NCBI RefSeq assembly: GCF_029227915.1
Contig: NC_079881.1
Span: forward strand, 558,001 to 622,000
DNA from: Hydractinia symbiolongicarpus
Lineage: Eukaryota > Cnidaria > Hydrozoa > Anthoathecata > Hydractiniidae
Direction: 5' to 3'
DNA: 64,000 bases
The notes beneath the pieces were generated by a model that was not told the DNA's origin, did no database searches, and was given only the letters and a program-made list of their open reading frames with translations. Below, piece after piece: positions 1 through 13,650 of the stretch; position 1 is the first letter of the stretch; the number at the start of each line of letters is the position of its first letter. The position numbers and the translations under genes were made by a program.

Positions 1-1827
1 ATTTCCAAAACGATTTTTTAAATTATCTTTTCACCACTAAAACGCATGAGACTTGTAGTTTTCAAAAATGTTTTCATTTCTGATGAGACGCTGAATAAAA
101 GAAGTTTAATCGCCGGCGAACGAAAACCCGCCATTTCCTGTAAACCCCGGACTCGGCCCGTATAGTCAAAAGTATACAAAGAAAGTACCCAGGGAGTAAA
201 CTCATTTCCCGAACGATTTTTTTAATTATTATTTCACCATTAAAGCCCACGAGACTTGTAGTTTTTAAAAATGTTTTCATTTTTGATGAGACGCTGAATA
301 AAAGAAGTTTAATCGCCGGCAAACGAAAACCCGCGATTTCCCGTAAACCCCGGACTCGGCCCGTATAGTCAAAAGTATACAAAGAAAGTACCCAGGGAGT
401 AAACTCATTTCCCGAACGATTTTTTAAATTATTATTTCACCACTAAAGCCCACGAGACTTGTAGTTTTTAAAAATGTTTTCATTTTTGATGAGACGCTGA
501 ATAAAAGAAGTTTAATCGCCGGCAAACGAAAACCCGCGATTTCCCGTAAATCCCGGACTCGGCCCGTATAGTCAATACTATACAAAGAAGGTAACCAGGG
601 AGTAAACTCATTTCCCGAACGATTTTTTAAATTATTTTTTCACCACTAAAACGCATGACACTTGTAGTTTTCAAAAATGTTTTCATTTTTGATGAGACGC
701 TGAATAAAAGGAGTTTAATTGCCGGCAAACGAAAACCCGCCATTTTCCGTAAACCCCGGATTCGGCCCGTATAGTCAAAAGTATACAAAGAAAGTACCCA
801 GGCAGTAAACTCATTTCCAAAACGATTTTTTAAATTATCTTTTCACCACTAAAACGCATGAGACTTGTAGTTTTCAAAAATGTTTTCATTTCTGATGAGA
901 CGCTGAATAAAAGAAGTTTAATCGCCGGCAAACGAAAACCCGCCATTTCCCGTAAACCCCGGACTCGGCCCGTATAGTCAAAAGTATACAAAGAAAGTAC
1001 CCAGGGAGTAAACTCATTTCCCGAACGATTTTTTAAATTATTATTTCACCACTAAAGCCCACGAGACTTGTAGTTTTTAAAAATGTTTTCATTTTTGATG
1101 AGACGCTGAATAAAAGAAGTTTAATCGCCGGCAAACGAAAACCCGCGACTTCCCGTAAATCCCCGACTCGGTCCGTATAGTCAAAAGTATACAAAGAAAG
1201 TACCCAGGGAGTAAACTCATTTCCAAAACGATTTTTTAAATTATCTTTTCACCACTAAAACGCATGAGACTTGTAGTTTTCAAAAATGTTTTCATTTCTG
1301 ATGAGACGCTGAATAAAAGAAGTTTAATCGCCGGCGAACGAAAACCCGCCATTTCCTGTAAACCCCGGACTCGGCCCGTATAGTCAAAAGTATACAAAGA
1401 AAGTACCCAGGGAGTAAACTCATTTCCCGAACGATTTTTTTAATTATTATTTCACCACTAAAGCCCACGAGACTTGTAGTTTTTAAAAATGTTTTCATTT
1501 TTGATGAGACGCTGAATAAAAGAAGTTTAATCGCCGGCAAACGAAAACCCGCGATTTCCCGTAAATCCCGGACTCGGCCCGTATAGTCAAAAGTATACAA
1601 AGAAGGTAACCAGGGAGTAAACTCATTTCCCGAACGATTTTTTAAATTATTTTTTCACCACTAAAACGCATGACACTTGTACTTTTTAGAAATGTTTTCA
1701 TTTTTGATGAGACGCTTAATGAAAGTGGTTTAATCGCCGGCAAACGAAAACCCGCGATTTCCCGTAAATCCCGGGCTTGGCTTGTATAGTCGAATGTATA
1801 CAAAGAAAGTAACCGGTGAGTAAACCC

Positions 1828-2044
1828 ATTTCCAAAACGATTTTTCCCGAACGATTTTTTAAACTATTTTTTCACCACTAAAACGCATGACACTTGTAGT
1901 TTTCAGAAATGTTTTCATTTTTGATGAGACGCTTAAGGAAAGTGGTTTAATCGCCGGCAAACGAAAACCCGCGATTACCCGTTAATCCCGGGCTTGGCTT
2001 GTATAGTCGAATGTATACAAAGAAAGTACCCTGTGAGTAAACTC
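1828..2044 (-). repeat. 217 bp monomer with a 14 bp internal duplication
   Basis: Register points at 1625, 1828 and 2045 give a normal 203 bp spacing followed by 217 bp. The extra 14 bp come from two alternative versions of the same motif lying side by side: CCAAAACGATTTTT is followed directly by CCCGAACGATTTTTT. Elsewhere each monomer has only one version (CCAAAACG or CCCGAACG). This looks like a slip or misaligned exchange between two monomer variants within the short CGATTTTT homology. Confidence 0.85.
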
Positions 2045-2859
2045 ATTTCCAAAACCATTTTTTAAATTATCTTTTCACCACTAAAACGCATGAGACTTGT
2101 AGTTTTCAAAAATGTTTTCATTTTTGATGAGACGCTGAATAAAAGAAGTTTAATCGCCGGCAAACGAAAACCCGCCATTTCCCGTAAACCCCGGACTCGG
2201 CCCGTATAGTCAAAAGTATACAAAGAAAGTACCCAGGGAGTAAACTCTTCTCCCGAGCGATTTTTTAAAATATTTTTTCACCACTAAAACGCATGAGACT
2301 TGTAGTTTACAAAAATGTTTTCATTTTTGATGAGACGCTGAATAAAAGTAGTTTAACCCCCGCAAACGAAAACCTGCGATTTCCCGTAAATCCTGGACTC
2401 GGCCCGTATAGTCAAAAGTATACAAAGAAAGTACCCAGGGAGTAAACTCATTTCCCGAACGATTTTTTAAATTATTATTTAACCACTAAAGCCTATGAGA
2501 CTTGCCGTTTTTAAAAATGTTTTCACTTTTGATGACACGCTGAATAAAAGAAGTTTAATCGCCGGCAAACGAAAACCCGCAACTTCCCGGAAAATCCCCG
2601 ACTCGGCCGTATAGTCAAAAGTATGCAAAGAAAGTACCCTGGGAGTAAACTCATTTCCCGAACGATTTTTTAAATTATTATTTCACCACTAAAGCCCATG
2701 AGACTTGTAGTTTTTAAAAATGTTTTTATTTTTGATGAGACGCTGAATAAAAGAAGTTTAATCGCCGGCAAACGAAAACCCGCGATTTCCCGTAAATGCC
2801 GGACTCGGCCCATATAGTCAAAAGTATACAAAGAAGGTAGCCAGGGAGTAAACTCATTT

Positions 2860-5800
2860 CCCGAACGATCTTTTAAATTATTTTTTCACCACTAAAACGC
2901 ATGAGACTTGTAGTTTTCAGAAATGTTTTCATTTTTGATGAGACGCTTAATGAAAGTGGTTTAATCGCTGGCAAACGAAAACCCGCGATTTCCCGTAAAT
3001 CCCAGGTTTGGCCGTATAGTCGAATGTATACAAAGAAAGTACCCTGTGAGTAAACTCATTTCCAAAACGATTTTTTAAATTATCTTTTCACCACTAAAAC
3101 GCATGAGACTTGTAGTTTTTAAAAATGTTTTCATTTTTGATGAGACGCTGAATAAAACAAGTTTAATCGCCGGCAAACGAAAACCCGCGACTTCCCGTAA
3201 ATCCCGGACTCGGCCTATATAGTCAAAAGTATACAAAGAAAGTACCCAGGGAGTAAACTCATTTCCCGAACGATTTTTTAAATTATTTTTTCTTCACTAA
3301 AACGCATGAGACTTGTAGTTTTCAGAAATGTTGTCATTTTTGGTGAGACGCTTAATGAAAGTGGTTTAATCGCCGGCAAACGAAACCCGCGATTTCCCGT
3401 ACATCCCGGCCTTGGCCTGCATAGTCGAATGTATACAAAGAAAGTACCCAGGGAGTAAACTCATTTCCCGAACGATTTTTTAAATTATTATTTAACCACT
3501 AAAGCCCATGAGACTTGTAGTTTTTAAAAATGTTTTCAATTTTGATGAGACGCTGAATAAAAGAAGTTTAATCGCCGGCAAACGAAAACCCGCGACTTCC
3601 TGTAAATCTCCGACTCGGCCCATATAGTCAAAAGTATACAAAGAAAGTACCCAGGGAGTAAACACATTTCCCGAACGATTTTTTAAATTATTTTTTCAAC
3701 ACTAAAACGCATGAGACTTGTAGTTTTCAGAAATGTTTTCATTTTTGATGACACGATTAATGGAAGTGGTTTAATCGCCGGCAAACGAAACCCGCGATTT
3801 CCCGTACATCCCGGGCTTGGCCCGTATAGTCGAATGTATACAAAGAAAGTACCCAGGAAGTAAACTCATTTCCGAACGATTTTTTAAATTATTATTTAAC
3901 CACTAAAGCCCATGAGACTTGTAGTTTTTAAAAATGTTTTCATTTTTGATGAGACGCTGAATAAAAGAAGTTTAATCGCCGGCAAACGAAAACCCGCGAC
4001 TTCCCGTAAATCTCCGACTCGGCCCGTATAGTCAAAAGTATACAAAGAAAGTACCCAGGGAGTAAACTCATTTCCCGAACGATTTTTTAAATTATTTTTT
4101 CACCACTAAAACGCACGACACTTGTAGTTTTCAAAAATGTTTTCATTTTTGATGAGACGCTGAATAAAAGGAGTTTAATTGCCGGCAAACGAAAACCCGC
4201 CATTTTCCGTAAACCCCGGACTCGGCCCGTATAGTCAAAAGTATGCAAAGAAAGTACCCTGGGAGTAAACTCATTTCCCGAACGATTTTTTAAATTATTA
4301 TTTCACCACTAAAGCCCATGAGACTTGTAGTTTTTAAAAATGTTTTTATTTTTGATGAGACGCTGAATAAAAGAAGTTTAATCGCCGGCAAACGAAAACC
4401 CGCGATTTCCCGTAAATGCCGGACTCGGCCCGTATAGTCAAAAGTATACAAAGAAGGTAGCCAAGGAGTAAACTCATTTCCCGAACGATCTTTTAAATTA
4501 TTTTTTCACCACTAAAACGCATGAGACTTGTAGTTTTCAGAAATGTTTTCATTTTTGATGAGACGCTTAATGAAAGTGGTTTAATCGCTGGCAAACGAAA
4601 ACCCGCGATTTCCCGTAAATCCCAGGTTTGGCCGTATAGTCGAATGTATACAAAGAAAGTACCCTGTGAGTAAACTCATTTCCAAAACGATTTTTTAAAT
4701 TATCTTTTCACCACTAAAACGCATGAGACTTGTAGTTTTCAAAAATGTTTTCATTTTTGATGAGACGCTGAATAAAACAAGTTTAATCGCCGGCAAACGA
4801 AAACCCGCGACTTCCCGTAAATCCCGGACTCGGCCTATATAGTCAAAAGTATACAAAGAAAGTACCCAGGGAGTAAACTCATTTCCCGAACGATTTTTTA
4901 AATTATTTTTTCTTCACTAAAACGCATGAGACTTGTAGTTTTCAGAAATGTTTTCATTTTTGATGAGACGCTTAATGAAAGTGGTTTAATCGCCGGCAAA
5001 CGAAACCCGCGATTTTCCGTACATCCCGGCCTTGGCCTGCATAGTCGAATTATACAAAGAAAGTACCCAGGGAGTAAACTCATTTCCCGAACGATTTTTT
5101 AAATTATTATTTAACCACTAAAGCCCATGAGACTTGTAGTTTTTAAAAATGTTTTCAATTTTGATGAGACGCTGAATAAAAGAAGTTTAATCGCCGGCAA
5201 ACGAAAACCCGCGATTTCCCGTAAATGCCGGACTCGGCCCGTATAGTCAAAAGTATACAAAGAAGGTAGCCAAGGAGTAAACTCATTTCCCGAACGATCT
5301 TTTAAATTATTTTTTCACCACTAAAACGCATGAGACTTGTAGTTTTCAGAAATGTTTTCATTTTTGATGAGACGCTTAATGAAAGTGGTTTAATCGCTGG
5401 CAAACGAAAACCCGCGATTTCCCGTAAATCCCAGGTTTGGCCGTATAGTCGAATGTATACAAAGAAAGTACCCTGTGAGTAAACTCATTTCCAAAACGAT
5501 TTTTTAAATTATCTTTTCACCACTAAAACGCATGAGACTTGTAGTTTTCAAAAATGTTTTCATTTTTGATGAGACGCTGAATAAAACAAGTTTAATCGCC
5601 GGCAAACGAAAACCCGCGACTTCCCGTAAATCCCGGACTCGGCCTATATAGTCAAAAGTATACAAAGAAAGTACCCAGGGAGTAAACTCATTTCCCGAAC
5701 GATTTTTTAAATTATTTTTTCTTCACTAAAACGCATGAGACTTGTAGTTTTCAGAAATGTTTTCATTTTTGATGAGACGCTTAATGAAAGTGGTTTAATC

Positions 5801-8800
5801 GCCGGCAAACGAAACCCGCGATTTCCCGTACATCCCGGCCTTGGCCTGCATAGTCGAATGTATACAAAGAAAGTACCCAGGGAGTAAACTCATTTCCCGA
5901 ACGATTTTTTAAATTATTATTTAACCACTAAAGCCCATGAGACTTGTAGTTTTTAAAAATGTTTTCAATTTTGATGAGACGCTGAATAAAAGAAGTCTAA
6001 TCGCCGGCAAACGAAAACCCGCGACTTCCTGTAAATCTCCGACTCGGCCCATATAGTCAAAAGTATACAAAGAAAGTACCCAGGGAGTAAACACATTTCC
6101 CGAACGATTTTTTAAATTATTTTTTCAACACTAAAACGCATGAGACTTGTAGTTTTCAGAAATGTTTTCATTTTTGATGACACGATTAATGAAAGTGGTT
6201 TAATCGCCGGCAAACGAAACCCGCGATTTCCCGTACATCCCAGGCTTGGCCCGTATAGTCGAATGTATACAAAGAAAGTACCCAGGAAGTAAACTCATTT
6301 CCGAACGATTTTTTAAATTATTATTTAACCACTAAAGCCCATGAGACTTGTAGTTTTTAAAAATGTTTTCATTTTTGATGAGACGCTGAATAAAAGAAGT
6401 TTAATCGCCGGCAAACGAAAACCCGCCATTTTCCGTAAACCCCGGACTCGGCCCGTATAGCCAAAAGTATACAAAGGAAGTACCCAGGGAGTATACTCAT
6501 TTCCCGAACGATTTTTTAAATTATTTTTTCAGCACTAAAGCCCATGAGACTTGTAGTTTTTAAAAATGTTTTTATTTTTGATGAGACGCTGAATAAAAGA
6601 AGTTTAATCGCCGGCAAACGAAAACCCGCGATTTCCCGTAAATGCCGGACTCGGCCCATATAGTCAAAAGTATACAAAGAAGGTAGCCAGGGAGTAAACT
6701 CATTTCCCGAACGATCTTTTAAATTATTTTTTCACCACTAAAACGCATGAGACTTGTAGTTTTCAGAAATGTTTTCATTTTTGATGAGACGCTTAATGAA
6801 AGTGGTTTAATCGCTGGCAAACGAAAACCCGCGATTTCCCGTAAATCCCAGGTTTGGCCGTATAGTCGAATGTATACAAAGAAAGTACCCTGTGAGTAAA
6901 CTCATTTCCAAAACGATTTTTTAAATTATCTTTTCACCACTAAAACGCATGAGACTTGTAGTTTTCAAAAATGTTTTCATTTTTGATGAGACGCTGAATA
7001 AAACAAGTTTAATCGCCGGCAAACGAAAACCCGCGACTTCCCGTAAATCCCGGACTCGGCCTATATAGTCAAAAGTATACAAAGAAAGTACCCAGGGAGT
7101 AAACTCATTTCCCGAACGATTTTTTAAATTATTTTTTCTTCACTAAAACGCATGAGACTTGTAGTTTTCAGAAATGTTGTCATTTTTGATGAGACGCTTA
7201 ATGAAAGTGGTTTAATCGCCGGCAAACGAAACCCGCGATTTCCCGTACATCCCGGCCTTGGCCTGCATAGTCGAATGTATACAAAGAAAGTACCCAGGGA
7301 GTAAACTCATTTCCCGAACGATTTTTTAAATTATTATTTAACCACTAAAGCCCATGAGACTTGTAGTTTTTAAAAATGTTTTCAATTTTGATGAGACGCT
7401 GAATAAAAGAAGTTTAATCGCCGGCAAACGAAAACCCGCGACTTCCTGTAAATCTCCGACTCGGCCCATATAGTCAAAAGTATACAAAGAAAGTACCCAG
7501 GGAGTAAACACATTTCCCGAACGATTTTTTAAATTATTTTTTCAACACTAAAACGCATGAGACTTGTAGTTTTCAGAAATGTTTTCATTTTTGATGACAC
7601 GATTAATGGAAGTGGTTTAATCGCCGGTAAACGAAACCCGCGATTTCCCGTACATCCCGGGCTTGGCCGTATAGTCGAATGTATACAAAGAAAGTACCCA
7701 GGAAGTAAACTCATTTCCGAACGATTTTTTAAATTATTATTTAACCACTAAAGCCCATGAGACTTGTAGTTTTTAAAAATGTTTTCATTTTTGATGAGAC
7801 GCTGAATAAAAGAAGTTTAATCGCCGGCAAACGAAAACCCGCGATTTCCCGTAAATGCCGGACTCGGCCCGTATAGTCAAAAGTATACAAAGAAGGTAGC
7901 CAAGGAGTAAACTCATTTCCCGAACGATCTTTTAAATTATTTTTTCACCACTAAAACGCATGAGACTTGTAGTTTTCAGAAATGTTTTCATTTTTGATGA
8001 GACGCTTAATGAAAGTGGTTTAATCGCTGGCAAACGAAAACCCGCGATTTCCCGTAAATCCCAGGTTTGGCGGTATAGTCGAATGTATACAAAGAAAGTA
8101 CCCTGTGAGTAAACTCATTTCCAAAACGATTTTTTAAATTATCTTTTCACCACTAAAACGCATGAGACTTGTAGTTTTCAAAAATGTTTTCATTTTTGAT
8201 GAGACGCTGAATAAAACAAGTTTAATCGCCGGCAAACGAAAACCCGCGACTTCCCGTAAATCCCGGACTCGGCCTATATAGTCAAAAGTATACAAAGAAA
8301 GTACCCAGGGAGTAAACTCATTTCCCGAACGATTTTTTAAGTTATTTTTTCTTCACTAAAACGCATGAGACTTGTAGTTTTCAGAAATGTTTTCATTTTT
8401 GATGAGACGCTTAATGAAAGTGGTTTAATCGCCGGCAAACGAAACCCGCGATTTCCCGTACATCCCGGCCTTGGCCTGCATAGTCGAATTATACAAAGAA
8501 AGTACCCAGGGAGTAAACTCATTTCCCGAACGATTTTTTAAATTATTATTTAACCACTAAAGCCCATGAGACTTGTAGTTTTTAAAAATGTTTTCAATTT
8601 TGATGAGACGCTGAATAAAAGAAGTTTAATCGCCGGCAAACGAAAACCCGCGATTTCCCGTAAATGCCGGACTCGGCCCGTATAGTCAAAAGTATACAAA
8701 GAAGGTAGCCAAGGAGTAAACTAATTTCCCGAACGATCTTTTAAATTATTTTTTCACCACTAAAACGCATGAGACTTGTAGTTTTCAGAAATGTTTTCAT

Positions 8801-11800
8801 TTTTGATGAGACGCTTAATGAAAGTGGTTTAATCGCTGGCAAACGAAAACCCGCGATTTCCCGTAAATCCCAGGTTTGGCCATATAGTCGAATGTATACA
8901 AAGAAAGTACCCTGTGAGTAAACTCATTTCCAAAACGATTTTTTAAATTATCTTTTCACCACTAAAACGCATGAGACTTGTAGTTTTCAAAAATGTTTTC
9001 ATTTTTGATGAGACGCTGAATAAAACAAGTTTAATCGCCGGCAAACGAAAACCCGCGACTTCCCGTAAATCCCGGACTCGGCCTATATAGTCAAAAGTAT
9101 ACAAAGAAAGTACCCAGGGAGTAAACTCATTTCCCGAACGATTTTTTAAATTATTTTTTCTTCACTAAAACGCATGAGACTTGTAGTTTTCAGAAATGTT
9201 TTCATTTTTGATGAGACGCTTAATGAAAGTGGTTTAATCGCCGGCAAACGAAACCCGCGATTTCCCGTACATCCCGGCCTTGGCCTGCATAGTCGAATGT
9301 ATACAAAGAAAGTACCCAGGGAGTAAACTCATTTCCCGAACGATTTTTTAAATTATTATTTAACCACTAAAGCCCATGAGACTTGTAGTTTTTAAAAATG
9401 TTTTCAATTTTGATGAGACGCTGAATAAAAGAAGTCTAATCGCCGGCAAACGAAAACCCGCGACTTCCTGTAAATCTCCGACTCGGCCCATATAGTCAAA
9501 AGTATACAAAGAAAGTACCCAGGGAGTAAACACATTTCCCGAACGATTTTTTAAATTATTTTTTCAACACTAAAACGCATGAGACTTGTAGTTTTCAGAA
9601 ATGTTTTCATTTTTGATGACACGATTAATGAAAGTGGTTTAATCGCCGGCAAACGAAACCCGCGATTTCCCGTACATCCCGGGCTTGGCCCGTATAGTCG
9701 AATGTATACAAAGAAAGTACCCAGGAAGTAAACTCATTTCCGAACGATTTTTTAAATTATTATTTAACCACTAAAGCCCATGAGACTTGTAGTTTTTAAA
9801 AATGTTTTCATTTTTGATGAGACGCTGAATAAAAGAAGTTTAATCGCCGGCAAACGAAAACCCGCCATTTTCCGTAAACCCCGGACTCGGCCCGTATAGC
9901 CAAAAGTATACAAAGGAAGTACCCAGGGAGTATACTCATTTCCCGAACGATTTTTTAAATTATTTTTTCAGCACTAAAGCACATGAGACTTGTAGTTTTT
10001 AAAAATGTTTTCATTTTTGATGAGACGCTGAATAAAAGAAGTTTAATCGCCGGCAAACGAAAACCCGCGACTTCCCGTAAATCCCCGACTCGGCCCGTAT
10101 AGTCAAAAGCATACAAAGGAAGTACCCAGGGAGTAAACTCATTTCCAAAACGATTTTTTAAATTATCTTTTCACCACTAAAACGCATGAGACTTGTAGTT
10201 TTCAAAAATGTTTTCATTTCTGATGAGACGCTGAATAAAAGAAGTTTAATCGCCTGCAAACGAAAACCCGCCATTTCCCGTAAACCCCGGACTCGGCCCG
10301 TATAGTCAAAAGTATACAAAGAAAGTACCCAGGGAGTAAACTCATTTCCCGAACGATTTTTTAAATTATTATTTCACCACTAAAGCCCACGAGACTTGTA
10401 GTTTTTAAAAATGTTTTCATTTTTGATGAGACGCTGAATAAAAGAAGTTTAATCGCCGGCAAACGAAAACCCGCGATTTCCCGTAAATCCCGGACTCGGC
10501 CCGTATAGTCAAAAGTATACAAAGAAGGTAACCAGGGTGTAAACTCATTTCCCGAAGGATTTTTTAAATTATTTTTTCACCACTAAAACGCATGACACTT
10601 GTAGTTTTCAAAAATGTTTTCATTTTTGATGAGACGCTTAATGAAAGTGGTTTAATCGCCGGCAAACGAAAACCCGCGATTTCCCGTAAATCCCGGGCTT
10701 GGCTTGTATAGTCGAATGTATACAAAGAAAGTACCCTGTGAGTAAACTCATTTCCAAAACCATTTTTTAAATTATCTTTTCACCACTAAAACGCATGAGA
10801 CTTGTAGTTTTCAAAAATGTTTTCATTTTTGATGAGACGCTGAATAAAAGAAGTTTAATCGCCGGCAAACGAAAACCCGCCATTTCCCGTAAACCCCGGA
10901 CTCGGCCCGTATAGTCAAAAGTATACAAAGAAAGTACCCAGGGAGTAAACTCTTCTCCCGAGCGATTTTTTAAAATATTTTTTCACCACTAAAACGCATG
11001 AGACTTGTAGTTTTCAGAAATGTTTTCATTTTTGATGAGACGCTTAATGAAAGTGGTTTAATCGCTGGCAAACGAAAACCCGCGATTTCCCGTAAATCCC
11101 AGGTTTGGCCGTATAGTCGAATGTATACAAAGAAAGTACCCTGTGAGTAAACTCATTTCCAAAACGATTTTTTAAATTATCTTTTCACCACTAAAACGCA
11201 TGAGACTTGCAGTTTTCAAAAATGTTTTCATTTTTGATGAGACGCTGAATAAAACAAGTTTAATCGCCGGCAAACGAAAACCCGCGACTTCCCGTAAATC
11301 CCGGACTCGGCCTATATAGTCAAAAGTATACAAAGAAAGTACCCAGGGAGTAAACTCATTTCCCGAACGATTTTTTAAATTATTTTTTCTTCACTAAAAC
11401 GCATGAGACTTGTAGTTTTCAGAAATGTTGTCATTTTTGATGAGACGCTTAATGAAAGTGGTTTAATCGCCGGCAAACGAAACCCGCGATTTCCCGTACA
11501 TCCCGGCCTTGGCCTGCATAGTCGAATGTATACAAAGAAAGTACCCAGGGAGTAAACTCATTTCCCGAACGATTTTTTAAATTATTATTTAACCACTAAA
11601 GCCCATGAGACTTGTAGTTTTTAAAAATGTTTTCAATTTTGATGAGACGCTGAATAAAAGAAGTTTAATCGCCGGCAAACGAAAACCCGCGACTTCCTGT
11701 AAATCTCCGACTCGGCCCATATAGTCAAAAGTATACAAAGAAAGTACCCAGGGAGTAAACACATTTCCCGAACGATTTTTTAAATTATTTTTTCAACACT

Positions 11801-13650
11801 AAAACGCATGAGACTTGTAGTTTTCAGAAATGTTTTCATTTTTGATGACACGATTAATGGAAGTGGTTTAATCGCCGGCAAACGAAACCCGCGATTTCCC
11901 GTACATCCCGGGCTTGGCCCGTATAGTCGAATGTATACAAAGAAAGTACCCAGGAAGTAAACTCATTTCCGAACGATTTTTTAAATTATTATTTAACCAC
12001 TAAAGCCCATGAGACTTGTAGTTTTTAAAAATGTTTTCATTTTTGATGAGACGCTGAATAAAAGAAGTTTAATCGCCGGCAAACGAAAACCCGCGACTTC
12101 CCGTAAATCTCCGACTCGGCCCGTATAGTCAAAAGTATACAAAGAAAGTACCCAGGGAGTAAACTCATTTCCCGAACGATTTTTTAAATTATTTTTTCAC
12201 CACTAAAACGCACGACACTTGTAGTTTTCAAAAATGTTTTCATTTTTGATGAGACGCTGAATAAAAGGAGTTTAATTGCCGGCAAACGAAAACCCGCCAT
12301 TTTCCGTAAACCCCGGACTCGGCCCGTATAGTCAAAAGTATGCAAAGAAAGTACCCTGGGAGTAAACTCATTTCCCGAACGATTTTTTAAATTATTATTT
12401 CACCACTAAAGCCCATGAGACTTGTAGTTTTTAAAAATGTTTTTATTTTTGATGAGACGCTGAATAAAAGAAGTTTAATCGCCGGCAAACGAAAACCCGC
12501 GATTTCCCGTAAATGCCGGACTCGGCCCGTATAGTCAAAAGTATACAAAGAAGGTAGCCAAGGAGTAAACTCATTTCCCGAACGATCTTTTAAATTATTT
12601 TTTCACCACTAAAACGCATGAGACTTGTAGTTTTCAGAAATGTTTTCATTTTTGATGAGACGCTTAATGAAAGTGGTTTAATCGCTGGCAAACGAAAACC
12701 CGCGATTTCCCGTAAATCCCAGGTTTGGCCGTATAGTCGAATGTATACAAAGAAAGTACCCTGTGAGTAAACTCATTTCCAAAACGATTTTTTAAATTAT
12801 CTTTTCACCACTAAAACGCATGAGACTTGTAGTTTTCAAAAATGTTTTCATTTTTGATGAGACGCTGAATAAAACAAGTTTAATCGCCGGCAAACGAAAA
12901 CCCGCGACTTCCCGTAAATCCCGGACTCGGCCTATATAGTCAAAAGTATACAAAGAAAGTACCCAGGGAGTAAACTCATTTCCCGAACGATTTTTTAAAT
13001 TATTTTTTCTTCACTAAAACGCATGAGACTTGTAGTTTTCAGAAATGTTTTCATTTTTGATGAGACGCTTAATGAAAGTGGTTTAATCGCCGGCAAACGA
13101 AACCCGCGATTTCCCGTACATCCCGGCCTTGGCCTGCATAGTCGAATTATACAAAGAAAGTACCCAGGGAGTAAACTCATTTCCCGAACGATTTTTTAAA
13201 TTATTATTTAACCACTAAAGCCCATGAGACTTGTAGTTTTTAAAAATGTTTTCAATTTTGATGAGACGCTGAATAAAAGAAGTTTAATCGCCGGCAAACG
13301 AAAACCCGCGATTTCCCGTAAATGCCGGACTCGGCCCGTATAGTCAAAAGTATACAAAGAAGGTAGCCAAGGAGTAAACTCATTTCCCGAACGATCTTTT
13401 AAATTATTTTTTCACCACTAAAACGCATGAGACTTGTAGTTTTCAGAAATGTTTTCATTTTTGATGAGACGCTTAATGAAAGTGGTTTAATCGCTGGCAA
13501 ACAAAAACCCGCGATTTCCCGTAAATCCCAGGTTTGGCCGTATAGTCGAATGTATACAAAGAAAGTACCCTGTGAGTAAACTCATTTCCAAAACGATTTT
13601 TTAAATTATCTTTTCACCACTAAAACGCATGAGACTTGTAGTTTTCAGAA
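2860..13650 (-). repeat. Left-arm four-monomer higher-order repeat zone (about 809 bp unit)
   Basis: A four-monomer unit recurs with diagnostic changes: (i) CGAACGATCTTTTAAA with ATCGCTGGC and CCAGGTTTGG; (ii) CCAAAACG with AATAAAACAAG and GGCCTATATAG; (iii) TTCTTCACTAAAACG with GGCCTTGGCCTGCATAG; (iv) TTAACCACTAAAGCCC with TTTTCAATTTTGATG. Marker AATAAAACAA is at 3151, 4771, 5580, 6997, 8210, 9019, 11248 and 12868, and again outside the zone at 15907. Marker CGATCTTTTAAA gives spacings of exactly 809 bp at 4487-5296, 7926-8735 and 12584-13393. Intervals that are not four monomers long are filled by other monomer combinations, so this is a broken and reshuffled higher-order array, not a uniform one. 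Confidence 0.88.
10968..13640 (-). repeat. Second copy of a 2.7 kb duplicated block (first copy about 2871-5540)
   Basis: Private markers recur at a constant offset of 8097 bp: CGCACGACACTTG (4111 and 12208), CGATCTTTT (4487 and 12584), TGGAAGTGG (3761 and 11858), and the one-base deletion GTCGAATTATAC (about 5043 and 13140). At about 13.6 kb the match skips one monomer and continues at offset 7894 (ACACATTTCC at 6091 and 13985). Part of the same block also recurs at offset 3846 (TGGAAGTGG at 3761 and 7607) and another part at offset 3439 (CGATCTTTT at 5296 and 8735). Only scattered substitutions separate the copies. Confidence 0.85.

Noticed and set aside
74-382. Minus-strand open frame of 102 codons (repeated at 1292-1600)
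   Set aside because: An A to T change in CGATTTTTTTAATT removes one stop, so translation runs into the next monomer in another frame. Both copies lie in duplicated satellite. The peptide is a by-product.
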